DNA from: Hydrogenophaga crassostreae
Lineage (GTDB): Bacteria; Pseudomonadota; Gammaproteobacteria; Burkholderiales; Burkholderiaceae_C
Direction: 5' to 3'
Assembly (NCBI RefSeq): GCF_001761385.1
Contig: NZ_CP017476.1
Location: 4,081,501-4,145,500, forward strand
DNA length: 64,000 nucleotides
Position numbers and translations under genes: made by a program
Shown here: piece after piece, positions 32,368 to 41,932 of the stretch
Position numbering within the stretch: the stretch's first letter is position 1
Layout of the letters: each line of letters opens with the position of its first letter
The notes under the pieces: model-generated
What the model saw: only the letters and a program-made list of their open reading frames with translations
Database searches by the model: none
Told to the model about the DNA's origin: nothing

Positions 32368-34368
32368 ATGCGCACCAGCTCACCCCCCCGCACCCGGCTT
32401 TCCCGGCTTCGCCAAGTCACCCTGAGCGCTACCGTGAGCGCCGCCCTGGCCCTCTTGCTCAGCGCCTGTGGCGGCGGTGGCAGTGACAACAGCGGTACAG
32501 ACTTGGGCAAAGCCGCCGGTTCATCCACCGCTGCTGCGGCGCTCTCGTCCAGCGAATCCACCCAGGTGCAAGCCGAGGGCGCGGCACTCAACACCGAGGA
32601 ACTGAACGACGCACTGGCCGAAGCCAAGTCGCTGTCAGCCGATACCGCTCTGGTCGCAGGGCAGGTGGCCCCCCTGGCCGCCTACCAATCGGGTCAGGTG
32701 GCACAGAAGGCCGCAGCCGTGCAACTGCCCGTCTACCGCTTCTTCAACAACCAGACCGGCACCCACTTTTATTCCAGCAGCAGCACCGAGCGCGATCTGG
32801 TGCGGGCCACCCTGGCCTACATGAGCTACGAGGGCCAGGCCTTTCTGGCCGCAAGCGAAGCCTCGGCAGGTTTGAAGCCGGTCTACCGATTTTTCAATAC
32901 CCAGACTGGCGTGCACTTCTACACCATCAGCGCCAACGAGCGCGACCTCATACTGGCCAACCTGCCCCAGTTCACGCTGGAAGGCATCGCCTACTACGCC
33001 AGCGCCGTGACTGGCACCGGCCTGAAGCCGCTCTACCGCTTCTTCCTGAGCAATGCGGGCACCCATTTCTACACCGCCAGTGCCGTTGAACGCCAAGACG
33101 TGCAAGACACCCTGAGCGCCACCCACACCTACGAAGGCGTGGGCTACTACGTGCTCACGGGCGACTGCGCCCTGGTCAACAGCACCACCGAGCAAGCCAC
33201 CCCCAACGCCTGCTACCTGGCCAACAACGCCGCTGAAGTGGCCATCACCTTGCCGCTGAGCGCCGACCTTGCGGTGGGCGATACGCTGAGGGTCTCGGGC
33301 CTGGGCGCCGGTGGCTGGCGCATCTCGCAAAACACGAATCAGCGGATTCAGACCACGCTGCCCGACACCCAGCCTTTTGTGTGGGCGCCACACGAGTCCA
33401 ACCGCAAGTGGCGCTCGGTGGCGTCGTCGGCCGATGGCAACAAGCTCGTCGCCGTGGGCGAAGCCAGCCAGATCTACACCTCCCCCGATGCCGGCCTCAC
33501 CTGGACCCCTCGCGACTCCGTTCGCAACTGGACCTCGGTGGCCTCCTCTGCCGATGGCAACAAACTCGTCGCCACGGTCGACAACGGCCTGATTTACACC
33601 TCCAGTGATGCGGGCCTCAACTGGACCGCTCGCGAGTCTGCCCGCGCCTGGCTCTCGGTGGCCTCTTCTGCCGATGGCAACCAGCTCGTCGCCGTGGTCC
33701 TTGGTGGCCAGATCCACACCTCCAGTGACGCTGGCCTCAACTGGACCGTTCGCGAGTCCACCCGCAACTGGACCTCGGTGGCCTCTTCTGACGATGGCAA
33801 CAAGCTCGTCGCCGTGGTCCTTGATGGCCAGATCTACACCTCCAGCAATGCAGGCGCCAGCTGGACCCCTCACGATTCCGCACGCAGGTGGATCTCGGTG
33901 GCGTCCTCGGCCGATGGCAACAAGCTCCTCGCCGCGGACTATGGCAGTGGTACTGGCGGCCAGGTCTATACCTCAAGTGATGCCGGCCTCACCTGGACCG
34001 CTCGCGAGAACAACCGCACCTGGTACGCGGTGGCGTCCTCGGCCGATGGCAACAAGCTTGTTGCCCTGGCCAATGGTGGCCGGATCTACACCTCCAGTGA
34101 TACCGGCCTCAACTGGGTCCCTCGCGACTTTGATCGCGGGTGGCTCTCTGTGGCCTCATCTGCCGATGGCAACAAGCTCGTCGCCACGGACTACGGCGCG
34201 GTTTCTGGAGGCCAGATCTACACCGCCAAATCCAGCACGGCCCCCGGCGTCACCGGCGCCTTACAAGGCGCTGCGGGCAGCGCGGTCGAGCTGAAATACC
34301 TCGGCAACAATGTGTTCGAGATGGTCAGTTCCAGCGGCACGGTGAGGGTGGCCGCGCGCCCCCTATGA
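32368..34368 (+). CDS. Lipoprotein 3: DUF5648-like repeats plus seven-bladed propeller
   Basis: The 666-residue product starts at ATG 32368 with the same ribosome site and leader as lipoprotein 2. Its signal and first 120 residues match lipoprotein 2. Its three DUF5648-like repeats (YRFFNNQTGTHFYSS; YRFFNTQTGVHFYTI; YRFFLSNAGTHFYTA) match lipoprotein 1 more closely. It therefore looks like a mosaic of its neighbours. Seven blades run from residue 339 (33382) and the tail is VELKYLGNNVFEMVSSSGTVRVA. No partner or secretion genes are next to the cluster. The function is unknown; adhesion or carbohydrate binding is speculative. Confidence 0.85.
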   Translation: MRTSSPPRTRLSRLRQVTLSATVSAALALLLSACGGGGSDNSGTDLGKAAGSSTAAAALSSSESTQVQAEGAALNTEELNDALAEAKSLSADTALVAGQVAPLAAYQSGQVAQKAAAVQLPVYRFFNNQTGTHFYSSSSTERDLVRATLAYMSYEGQAFLAASEASAGLKPVYRFFNTQTGVHFYTISANERDLILANLPQFTLEGIAYYASAVTGTGLKPLYRFFLSNAGTHFYTASAVERQDVQDTLSATHTYEGVGYYVLTGDCALVNSTTEQATPNACYLANNAAEVAITLPLSADLAVGDTLRVSGLGAGGWRISQNTNQRIQTTLPDTQPFVWAPHESNRKWRSVASSADGNKLVAVGEASQIYTSPDAGLTWTPRDSVRNWTSVASSADGNKLVATVDNGLIYTSSDAGLNWTARESARAWLSVASSADGNQLVAVVLGGQIHTSSDAGLNWTVRESTRNWTSVASSDDGNKLVAVVLDGQIYTSSNAGASWTPHDSARRWISVASSADGNKLLAADYGSGTGGQVYTSSDAGLTWTARENNRTWYAVASSADGNKLVALANGGRIYTSSDTGLNWVPRDFDRGWLSVASSADGNKLVATDYGAVSGGQIYTAKSSTAPGVTGALQGAAGSAVELKYLGNNVFEMVSSSGTVRVAARPL

Positions 34369-34589
34369 TCGGCTGGCCGCCCCAACCAAAGGCATTGCCC
34401 GATGGCCGGGGTCTTCGCGCAGCTCAGTTGGCTTTATGACGAAGCCGTTTGTGAAGCACTCAGGGTGGGTCTGAAAGACGACCTGGATTGATTTCACCCA
34501 CGGGTTTGGCGGGCAGCTGGTGCGGCCTTCATCGTTGGGGCCAGTTGGTTCAGGCGCAAGCCGACAACCACCTCGGCGCGTAAAGCGAT

Positions 34590-34623
34590 GGCAACCATCG
34601 CGCCCTCGAGCGCCATGGTTGCC
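34590..34623 (-). terminator. Long hairpin after degP
   Basis: GGCAACCAT (34590-34598) pairs perfectly with ATGGTTGCC (34615-34623), and GCGC/GCGC can extend the stem inside. It lies 18 bases after the degP stop. No T run follows on the minus strand. An overlapping palindrome, GCGATGG-CAA-CCATCGC (34585-34601), gives an alternative fold. Confidence 0.45.
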
Positions 34624-34640
34624 GCTCCATCAAGCGTGTT

Positions 34641-36140
34641 TCACCCCAGCCGCACCGGTACAAAAATCTGCTCACCGTCACGCTGAATCAGCAACGCGAG
34701 CGACTTTTTCGCGTGGTCGAGTGCCGCCTTCACCTGCGCCACATCTTTCACTGGTGAACCGTTCACCGCCAGCAACAGGTCGCCTTTCTGAACACCGGCC
34801 AGCGCCGCAGGCCCTTGTTGAATGCCCTCAACCACGAGACCACCCGCCACGCCGGCCTGGCGCTGTTCCTGAGGCTCCAGTGGCCGCAAGGCCAGGCCCA
34901 GACGACCTTTGTTGTCGGCCGCATCGGCTTTGGCCACCACCGCGGCTTTGTCATCGGCGTCGCCGAGCTTGGCGTCCAGATCCATGGTTTTGCCATCGCG
35001 CCAGATGCCCAGCGCCACCTTCTCACCCGGCAGCGATTGACCGATCAAGGCAGGCAGGTCGGCAGAGGCAACCAGCTCTTTGCCATTGAGCCGCAAGATC
35101 ACATCGCCCACCTTCAGCCCCGCCTTCTCGGCTGGCCCGCCCGGCTGCAAGCTGGAGACCAGGGCACCTTGCGGTTTGTCGAGGTGGAACGACTCGGCCA
35201 GGGTCTGGTTCACATCTTGAATGGTCACACCCAGGCGCGCGTGGCTGGCCTTGCCGGTGGCCACGATCTGGTCTTTCACTTTCAACGCCAGTTCCATCGG
35301 AATGGCAAACGAGACGCCCTGATAGCCTCCCGTTCGGCTGTAAATCTGCGAGTTGATCCCCACGACCTCACCCCGGGCATTGAACAAAGGGCCACCCGAG
35401 TTGCCGGGGTTGACGGCCACATCGGTCTGAATGAAGGGCACCAGACTGTCATCGGGCAGCGAGCGGCCTTTGGCGCTCACCACGCCGGCGGTCACGCTGT
35501 TTTCGAAACCGAAAGGGGAACCGATGGCCAACACCCATTCACCCACCTTCAGATCGCGCGCGCCACCCAGAGGCACCACCGGCAGATCCGTCGCGTCGAT
35601 CTTCAACACCGCCACATCGGTTCGGGGGTCCGACCCCAGCACCTTGGCTGAAAACTCGCGCCGGTCGGTGAGTTTGACCACCACCTCGCTGGCGTCGCGC
35701 ACCACGTGGGCATTGGTCAGAATGACACCGTTGGCGCTCACGATAAAGCCCGAGCCCTGCCCCCGAGAAGGCATGGCGGGCCCGTCATCGGCTCCACCGG
35801 GCAGACCGGGGATGCCAAAGCGCTTGAAGAATTCATAGAACGGGTCGTTGGGATCCAGGCCCTGAAGGCCACGGCCCGCCAAGCCAGCCTGTTCACCCGC
35901 TTGGTTCGCGTCGACCTTGCCCACAACACCGATGTTCACCACAGCAGCACCATGGCGTTGCACGATGGCAGAAAAATCAGGGCTGCCGATCACCGGTGTC
36001 ACCAGGGCCGGCGGGTTGTCGGCGGCGATGGCGGCCTGCGCATGGCGGCCCGAGGTCAGGCCCACGCCGGCGCCGCCAACGACACCCGCCGCCAGCAATG
36101 CGAGCACCAGCCGCGATTTGGTCATGGATAGGGATTTCAT
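34641..36140 (-). CDS. Do/DegP-type periplasmic serine endopeptidase
   Basis: The 499-residue HtrA protease has a signal (LVLALLAAGVVGGAGVG) and the catalytic triad H145 (TNAHVV), D175 (DPRTDVAVLKID) and S248 (GNSGGPLF). Two PDZ domains follow (GVTIQDVNQTLAESFHLDKPQGALVSSL... and LGLALRPLEPQEQRQAGVAGGLVVEGI...). It degrades or holds misfolded envelope proteins. AAGGAG precedes the ATG. It is the DegQ/MucD group by length and by the FYEFFKRFG linker. The adjacent two-component system on the same strand suggests envelope-stress control. Confidence 0.95.
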   Translation of the reverse strand: MKSLSMTKSRLVLALLAAGVVGGAGVGLTSGRHAQAAIAADNPPALVTPVIGSPDFSAIVQRHGAAVVNIGVVGKVDANQAGEQAGLAGRGLQGLDPNDPFYEFFKRFGIPGLPGGADDGPAMPSRGQGSGFIVSANGVILTNAHVVRDASEVVVKLTDRREFSAKVLGSDPRTDVAVLKIDATDLPVVPLGGARDLKVGEWVLAIGSPFGFENSVTAGVVSAKGRSLPDDSLVPFIQTDVAVNPGNSGGPLFNARGEVVGINSQIYSRTGGYQGVSFAIPMELALKVKDQIVATGKASHARLGVTIQDVNQTLAESFHLDKPQGALVSSLQPGGPAEKAGLKVGDVILRLNGKELVASADLPALIGQSLPGEKVALGIWRDGKTMDLDAKLGDADDKAAVVAKADAADNKGRLGLALRPLEPQEQRQAGVAGGLVVEGIQQGPAALAGVQKGDLLLAVNGSPVKDVAQVKAALDHAKKSLALLIQRDGEQIFVPVRLG

Positions 36141-36190
36141 GGAAGCTCCTTGGAAGACATGTGGTTGAACATGGCCTCACTGTGCGAGAC

Positions 36191-36210
36191 AACCGTTAGA
36201 CGAAACTTAG
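36191..36210 (-). promoter_or_regulatory. Candidate response-regulator direct repeat upstream of degP
   Basis: On the minus strand CTAAGTTTCGT is followed directly by CTAACGGTT-GT, an 11-bp spaced direct repeat with 7 of 11 matches. This is the pattern bound by OmpR/PhoB-type regulators such as the one encoded just upstream. Prediction by eye. Confidence 0.3.
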
Positions 36211-36248
36211 GACTGGGAGCGGCACGCGGCGCTCAAACGGGGCAACAC

Positions 36249-37583
36249 TCAACCGTGAACCGGGAAACGCAGCTCGACACGCAAGCCACCCAGCGACGCC
36301 GCCTGGGCCAGGGCAAGCTGGGCACCGTGGGCCCTTGCGATGGCGTTCACGATGGCCAGCCCGAGGCCACTGCCACCGGCCACCGCCCCCTGGATCCGAT
36401 AGAAGCGGTCAAACACGCGGCTGCGCTCGGCGTCCGGAATGCCGGGCCCACTGTCATCCACGGAGAGCATCAGAAGCGAGCCCTCTCGCCGAACCGAGAC
36501 ATCCACCTGCCCGCCCTCCGGCGTGTACTTGATCGCGTTGTCCAGCAGGTTGCGAAGCAAAATGCGCAATGCTTCCGGCTGGCCCAACAGCAGGCTGTCA
36601 TCTGCGTCACACAAGCCCAGATCGATGTGTTTGAGCTGCGCAAGCGGGTTGGCTTCGGCCATACCCATGCGGACCAGGTCTGACAAAACCACTGCCTGGG
36701 GCGGGGAACCGGTCGCCATGCCGGCTTCCTGGCGCGCCAGCATCAACAGCTGTTCCACCAGGCGTGTGGCGCGGTCGATGCCTGAAAGCAGGCGATCCAG
36801 CGCCACCTGGCGCGACTCGTCGTCGCGGGCCCGCTGCAAACCCTGAACCTGCAGGCGCAGGGCGGCCAATGGTGAGCGCAGCTCGTGGGCGGCATCACTC
36901 ACAAAATGCTGCTGCGCCTCGAATGCATTGCGTACCCGGTCGAACAGCAAGTTGAGCTCGTGCACCAGCGGCCTGATTTCATCGGGCAAGCCTTGCTCGG
37001 CCACGCTGCTGAGCTCATCGGCCTCGCGCGAAGCGACTTGCGCCCGCACCCGCTCCACCGGTCGCAGCGAAGCGCTCACCGCCCACCAGGCCACCAGCAT
37101 CAACAACGGCGCCATCCAGAGAATGGGGGTGATCGTTCGCCAGGCCAGGCTGCGCGCCATGGCCCGGCGGGGCCCCATGTCTTGCGCCACCTGGATGACT
37201 TGTGAGCGGGTCTGCATGGAGAACACCCGGTATGGGATGTTGCGCACCCGCACCTCCGAGAAACCCAGAACCGCGCGTTGCGGCAAAGCAGCGCCCGCGC
37301 GCGACTGGAACACGCTCAAGCCATCGTTGCTCCACACCTGAACAAGAAAATCAAAACCTTTGTCGGTGGTCAGCTCTTCGTCCAGCGCGGGCAGATCGGG
37401 CATGCTCACACCGGTGCGCAAGGCCTGCGCCATCTGCTGCATGTGGTAATCAAAGATGCTGTCGGCTTCGGCGCGCGCTTCGCGGTAAACCACAAACGCC
37501 TGAGCCAGCGCAGTCAACAAGATGGCCAGCAGCAACAAACCCAGCAAGCGGGCTCTCAGTGAGTGACGAATCCCCAGGGCCAT
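36249..37583 (-). CDS. Sensor histidine kinase (QseC/TctE-like)
   Basis: The 444-residue kinase has an N-terminal membrane helix (LLGLLLLAILLTALAQAFVVY), a periplasmic 2CSK-type sensor region (EADSIFDYHMQQMAQALR...GFDFLVQVWSNDG), a second helix (ILWMAPLLMLVAWWAV) and a HAMP segment. The phospho-acceptor is H233 (FVSDAAHELRSPLAALRLQVQGLQ). The ATPase domain has NLLDNAIKYTPEGG and DSGPGI...GSGLGLAIV. The start is five bases after the response-regulator stop. It pairs with that regulator and sits directly upstream of degP. Confidence 0.94.
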   Translation of the reverse strand: MALGIRHSLRARLLGLLLLAILLTALAQAFVVYREARAEADSIFDYHMQQMAQALRTGVSMPDLPALDEELTTDKGFDFLVQVWSNDGLSVFQSRAGAALPQRAVLGFSEVRVRNIPYRVFSMQTRSQVIQVAQDMGPRRAMARSLAWRTITPILWMAPLLMLVAWWAVSASLRPVERVRAQVASREADELSSVAEQGLPDEIRPLVHELNLLFDRVRNAFEAQQHFVSDAAHELRSPLAALRLQVQGLQRARDDESRQVALDRLLSGIDRATRLVEQLLMLARQEAGMATGSPPQAVVLSDLVRMGMAEANPLAQLKHIDLGLCDADDSLLLGQPEALRILLRNLLDNAIKYTPEGGQVDVSVRREGSLLMLSVDDSGPGIPDAERSRVFDRFYRIQGAVAGGSGLGLAIVNAIARAHGAQLALAQAASLGGLRVELRFPVHG

Positions 37584-37588
37584 GCGAT

Positions 37589-38248
37589 TCAATCCCGGGG
37601 AACCATATAGCCAACCCCTCTGACGTTCTGGATCAGGTCGGCACCCAGTTTTTTGCGCACACCGTGGATGTAGACCTCGACCGCGTTGCTGCTGATGTCG
37701 TCCTTCCAGCCATACAGCTTTTCTTCGAGCTGCGCACGTGACAGCACCAGACCGGGCCGCGCCAGCAAAGGCTCCAGCACCGCCCACTCCCGAGCCGACA
37801 ACACCACCGGCACCCCCTTCATGCTCACTTCACGCGTAGCCGGGCAAATCGACACGCCTTTGTACTCGTACACCGGTTCTGCGCGACCAGAGGCTCGGCG
37901 AAGCAGTGCACGGATCCGGGCCAGCAACTCATCCAAATCAAAGGGTTTGAGAACGTAGTCGTCGGCCCCGGCGTCCAGCCCTTGCACCCGTTGCTGCACC
38001 GAATCGCGGGCCGTGGCGATCAACACCGGTATGCGCTGCTTGCGCCGGCGCAGGCCTTTCAGCACCTCCAGGCCATCGAGCCGGGGCAAGCCCAGATCCA
38101 GCAACACCAGATCGTAGTCCTGGGTCAGCAGCGCCGATTCGGCCACCTCGCCATCGCGCACCCAGTCAACCGCGTAATGCTCAGCCCTCAGTTGGTCCAG
38201 CACCGCCTCGCCAATCATGGTGTCATCTTCTACCAGCAGCAGCCTCAT
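37589..38248 (-). CDS. OmpR-family response regulator (QseB/TctD-like)
   Basis: The 219-residue protein has a receiver domain with acceptor D51 (YDLVLLDLGLPRLDG) and the switch Lys in YVLKPFDLDELLARI. A winged-helix DNA-binding domain follows (LSAREWAVLEPLLARPGLVLSRAQLEEKLYGW...VEVYIHGVRKKLG). A GAGGGA ribosome site precedes the ATG. It is the first gene of the pair with the histidine kinase. Confidence 0.95.
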   Translation of the reverse strand: MRLLLVEDDTMIGEAVLDQLRAEHYAVDWVRDGEVAESALLTQDYDLVLLDLGLPRLDGLEVLKGLRRRKQRIPVLIATARDSVQQRVQGLDAGADDYVLKPFDLDELLARIRALLRRASGRAEPVYEYKGVSICPATREVSMKGVPVVLSAREWAVLEPLLARPGLVLSRAQLEEKLYGWKDDISSNAVEVYIHGVRKKLGADLIQNVRGVGYMVPRD

Positions 38249-38387
38249 GGGTCCCTCTCTCCGGCTTTTTCCAGCGTGGTTTCACCTGGGGTCGTTCGAC
38301 CAAAGCTTCAGCCGCTCCGGTCACCCCATCCATGGTGGCGCCGGCGAATTAGAACGGGCTTAAGACCGGGTGGCCTCAGGCCTGGTT

Positions 38388-38984
38388 TCAGGCCCCGTCG
38401 AGCAATTTTTTCACATCGTCTGCGAGGGCTTGCGCACCACCTCCGTAGCGCGAATAGAGTCGAACCTTGCCGTTGGGGTCGTAGATATAGCTGCCCGCCG
38501 AGTGGTCCATGGTGTAGGTGTCGGGCTGGCTGCCGGTCACTTTCTTGTAGTAAACCTTGAAGCTCTTGGCCACTTCAGGCAACTCGTCGGGCTTGGCATA
38601 CAGCGCCAGGAAGGTGGGATCGAAACTGCCGATGTACTGCTTCATGATTTCGGGCGTGTCGCGCTCTGGGTCGATGCTGACAAACAAGCCCTGCAAGCGA
38701 TCACCGTCGGCTCCCAGCAACTGCCGTGCTTGCGCCAATTCGCTCATCGAGGTGGGACACACATCAGGGCACTGCGTGAAACCAAAAAAGATCACCACAG
38801 CCTTGCCCTTGAAATCGGCCAGGGTGCGGAGCTGCCCGTTGTGATCGGTCAGCGAGAAGTCTTTGGCGTAGTCGGCACCCGTGATATCGATGGCATTGAA
38901 CGACTGCGCAGGCTTCTCGCAAGCGGTCAGGGCCAGTGCGCTGGCAGCGACAAGCAGCGTGCGGCGCGTGAAGGAAAGTTTCAT
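38388..38984 (-). CDS. SCO1/SenC family copper chaperone
   Basis: The 198-residue lipoprotein-like product (signal LLVAASALALTAC) has the SCO copper site: C72 and C76 in FTQCPDVCPTS and H161 in MDHSAG, on a thioredoxin fold. SCO delivers copper to the CuA site of cytochrome c oxidase subunit II. It is the last gene of the oxidase assembly cluster. The start ATG 38984 is followed by the lipoprotein signal; the frame stays open upstream without conserved sequence. Confidence 0.95.
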   Translation of the reverse strand: MKLSFTRRTLLVAASALALTACEKPAQSFNAIDITGADYAKDFSLTDHNGQLRTLADFKGKAVVIFFGFTQCPDVCPTSMSELAQARQLLGADGDRLQGLFVSIDPERDTPEIMKQYIGSFDPTFLALYAKPDELPEVAKSFKVYYKKVTGSQPDTYTMDHSAGSYIYDPNGKVRLYSRYGGGAQALADDVKKLLDGA

Positions 38985-39126
38985 GGGGTTGGCTCCACAG
39001 TTGGGTTTCAATAGGCGGCCCGGGCAAAACATCATAGCCAGCGGGATCTTCAAAGCATTGCAAGTGGCCGGCAACACCATCGCTTCATGGACGTTGTCGC
39101 GTCAAGGGCCACGCCCGGTCGGGTCT

Positions 39127-40032
39127 CTAGATGTAATGGTCCACCAGCAGAGCCGCAAACAGCAACGACAGGTGTATCAAAGAGAAGCGAAATGTCTTGC
39201 GTGCCAGCGCATCGGAATAATCGCGCCAGAGCGCGAAGGCGTACAAACAGAACCCGATGCTCAAGACCACGGCAGCAGCCAGGTAAAGGTAGCCACTCAT
39301 GCGCATGATGAACGGCATCAGGCAGGCCGCGAACAGAACAAAGGTGTAGAGCAAAATCTGCAGCCGCGTGAACTCCGAGCCGTGCGTCACCGGCAGCATG
39401 GGCAAACCCGATTTACGGTAATCCTCGACGCGGTAGAGCGCCAGCGCCCAGAAGTGGGGAGGCGTCCACAGGAAGATGATCAGGAAGAGAATCAAGGCCT
39501 CTGGAGCGACCACGCCAGTCATCGCAGCCCAGCCCAATACCGGGGGCATGGCACCCGAAGCCCCACCGATGACGATATTCTGAGGCGTGAGCGGCTTGAG
39601 AATGACGGTGTAGATCACGGCATAACCCACGAAAGTCGCGAAGGTCAGCCACATCGTCAAAGGGTTGACCCAGAAGTAGAGAATCGCCGAACCTGCGGCG
39701 CAGAGCACAGCAGAAAACGACAGTGTTTGCAGGTTGGACAGCTCGCCTTTGGCTGTGGGCCGCCATGCGGTGCGGCGCATTTTGGCGTCGATCTGCTGTT
39801 CCACAACGCAGTTGAACGCAGCGGCAGCGCCGGCCACCAGCCAGATGCCAAAGCAGGCGGTGGCCGCCAATTGCACCTGCGCCCAGCTCGGCAGGCCGGG
39901 CACTGCCAGCACCATGCCGATCAGGGCACAGAACACGATGAGTTGAATCACCCGGGGCTTGGTGAGCGCATGAAATTGCCGCCATACGGACAGGGTCGCC
40001 TGGGCGGGGGAAGAGGAAGGCGCGGTGCTCAT
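39127..40032 (-). CDS. ctaB: Protoheme IX farnesyltransferase (heme O synthase)
   Basis: The 301-residue UbiA-family membrane enzyme has the first Asp-rich motif in NCVVEQQIDAKMRRTAWRP and later DVK-like VEDYRKSGLPMLPV. About nine transmembrane segments and the LTKPRVIQLIVFCALIGM start are typical. It adds the farnesyl group to heme B, the step before heme A synthase. Its start overlaps the ctaA stop by four bases. Confidence 0.96.
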   Translation of the reverse strand: MSTAPSSSPAQATLSVWRQFHALTKPRVIQLIVFCALIGMVLAVPGLPSWAQVQLAATACFGIWLVAGAAAAFNCVVEQQIDAKMRRTAWRPTAKGELSNLQTLSFSAVLCAAGSAILYFWVNPLTMWLTFATFVGYAVIYTVILKPLTPQNIVIGGASGAMPPVLGWAAMTGVVAPEALILFLIIFLWTPPHFWALALYRVEDYRKSGLPMLPVTHGSEFTRLQILLYTFVLFAACLMPFIMRMSGYLYLAAAVVLSIGFCLYAFALWRDYSDALARKTFRFSLIHLSLLFAALLVDHYI

Positions 40033-41188
40033 CGGGTGGCTCGGGACAGGTTGTAGGCGGGAGCGCCAGAAGATTGGGTGGCGCCTTGGGTGGCAATCAG
40101 CACACCCGTCATGGCGATCACGAGTGCAGCCGCGCCACCGGTGTGGGCGATGGCGGCCAACATCGGCCAATCCAGCACCACATTGGCCAGTCCGCTGGCA
40201 AGTTGCCACAGCGCCAGCAAGGCCAGGGTCTGGGCAACCCTGCGAAGGTGCGCCGCCCGCCATAGCGACCATGCCGCCAAACCCAGGCCCACAAACACCG
40301 CGTAGGCGCTCAATCGGTGCACGTAGTGAATCGCAGTCAAGGCCGCAAAGGGAATGGCATCACCCGCCGGGGTGACGCCCAGGCCACGCCACAGGGAAAA
40401 ACCGTGCTGAAAATCCATTGATGGCCACCAGCTGCCCTGGCAGGTGGGGAATTCGCTGCAAGCCAACACCGCGTAGTTGGTACTGACCCAACCACCCAGC
40501 GCAATTTGCACCCAGAGCAAAACAAAAACGGCCCACAACAATCGGCGCAGGGCTGCCGAGATGGTTGTTCGCTGCAATCCGCCCGGCTCAGCCAAGGCAT
40601 ACCCCACAGCCTGAACCCGCAGCAGCGACAACAGCGCCATGCCCCCAGCAAATGAAGGGTCACGATGGCGGGAAAAAGCTTCATGGTGACCGTGAGCGCG
40701 CCGAACGCCCCTTGCAGGCAGACCCAAAACAAGGTGATCAAAGGCCAGCCGTGCCACACCTGCAGCCGTTTGCGCTCCAGCCAGCTCACCAGCGCAATGA
40801 CCGAAATCAGCACCCCCACCGCCGTCGCCAGGTAGCGGTGGACCATTTCAACCCATGCCTTGGAATGGGTCACCGGGCCGGTGGGCATCGCCTCTTGCGC
40901 GGCGGCGATCGAAGCAGTGGCCCCCACGGGGCTCATGTGCCCGTAACAACCGGGCCAATCGGGGCAGCCCAGGCCCGAGTCGGTCAGGCGGGTAAAGGCT
41001 CCGAACAGCACGAGATCAAAGGTCAAAAACAGCGTAATGAGTGTGAGCACCTTCAATCGCTGCGCTGGCGCGGCGTGGCGGTTGCGCAACCACACCCAGG
41101 TCAGAGGCCCGAGCGCGATCACCACACCCAGCAACATCATGCGGGCCAGGGGCGCAAAGTCGTACAGAGGTTGTGCGGCGGCGTTCAT
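40029..41188 (-). pseudogene. ctaA: Heme A synthase, frameshifted (CtaA/COX15)
   Basis: The N-terminal half (from ATG 41188, LTDSGLGCPDWPGCYGHMSP...FPAIVTLHLLG) and the C-terminal half (MALLSLLRVQAVGY...STNYAVLACSEFPTCQGSWWP...HYVHRLSAY...AAIAHTGGAA) are in different frames. They join at the run CCCCC (40642-40646 on +; GGGGG on the coding strand). Adding one G restores LHLLGGMALLSLLRV and a 386-residue protein, normal for COX15-type CtaA, with its heme-ligand histidines and both Cys pairs. As read, the gene is broken. A sequencing error in the homopolymer is possible, since the neighbouring aa3-type oxidase would need heme A. Confidence 0.88.
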
Positions 41189-41209
41189 GGGTTCAGTCAG
41201 CGCAAGGCA

Positions 41210-41932
41210 TCAGCCGCCAGTTGTTTGTGCAGGTGCAGGTGCGGGCACGGTCTTGGGTTCGGGGCGGCCATCGGTATCCCAGAAGGCTGAGGCGCTCAGG
41301 AGGCGCGACAGGTCGCGCTTGATTTTGAGAGGATCGGCGTCTGCGGGGAAACGCATCATCCAGTTGCCGATCGGGTCAACCACATACAGGTGATCGGCCA
41401 AACGATGCCCTGGCGCCGGCTGCAACCAGGTTGCCAACTCGGTCTCGTCCACGTGCAACACGGTGGCCCTGGCGGTGGCCTCTTTCAGCGGCGCCGACAG
41501 CTCGGCATCGCCCGTTCGCAGCCATACCCATTCCAGCCGTTCTTTTTCCTTGCCCAAACCTTCGCGCAGCTGGCGCTGGACAAACAAATGCTGATTGCAG
41601 GCCTCATCGCAGGCCGAATCGGCCACGCTGATGAACAGCCACTGGTCTTTCAGCTGGGTCAATGGAACAGTTTCGCCTTGCGTATTGGTGCCATTGATGG
41701 CGGGCAAAGGCCGCTGCGGATCGATCAGTTCACCATAGTTCCGGCGACCCTCCGGGCGGATGACGTAGTAGGTGACATAGGACGCAACGACCGGGGCCAC
41801 ACTGACCAGCAAGAGCAACAGGAGCTTCCAACGGCCGGCCCGCGCATCGACGGTTTTGGCCGCACCACTTTCGTCCAGCGCGGGAAGGCTGTGCACGGTC
41901 ATCGTCAGGGGTTCATCGGGAGTCTGTGCCAT
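41210..41932 (-). CDS. SCO-like membrane protein of the cytochrome oxidase cluster
   Basis: The product has 240 residues with one N-terminal membrane helix (LLLLLLVSVAPVVASYVTYYVI). The thioredoxin-like exterior has a CxxxC motif (SACDEACNQHLFVQRQLREGLG) reminiscent of SCO proteins, and an HLYVVDPIGNWMMRFP strand. It lies between surf1 and ctaA, overlapping surf1 by 20 bases, a fixed position in Burkholderiales oxidase clusters. A copper or thiol role in oxidase assembly is inferred. Confidence 0.82.
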   Translation of the reverse strand: MAQTPDEPLTMTVHSLPALDESGAAKTVDARAGRWKLLLLLLVSVAPVVASYVTYYVIRPEGRRNYGELIDPQRPLPAINGTNTQGETVPLTQLKDQWLFISVADSACDEACNQHLFVQRQLREGLGKEKERLEWVWLRTGDAELSAPLKEATARATVLHVDETELATWLQPAPGHRLADHLYVVDPIGNWMMRFPADADPLKIKRDLSRLLSASAFWDTDGRPEPKTVPAPAPAQTTGG

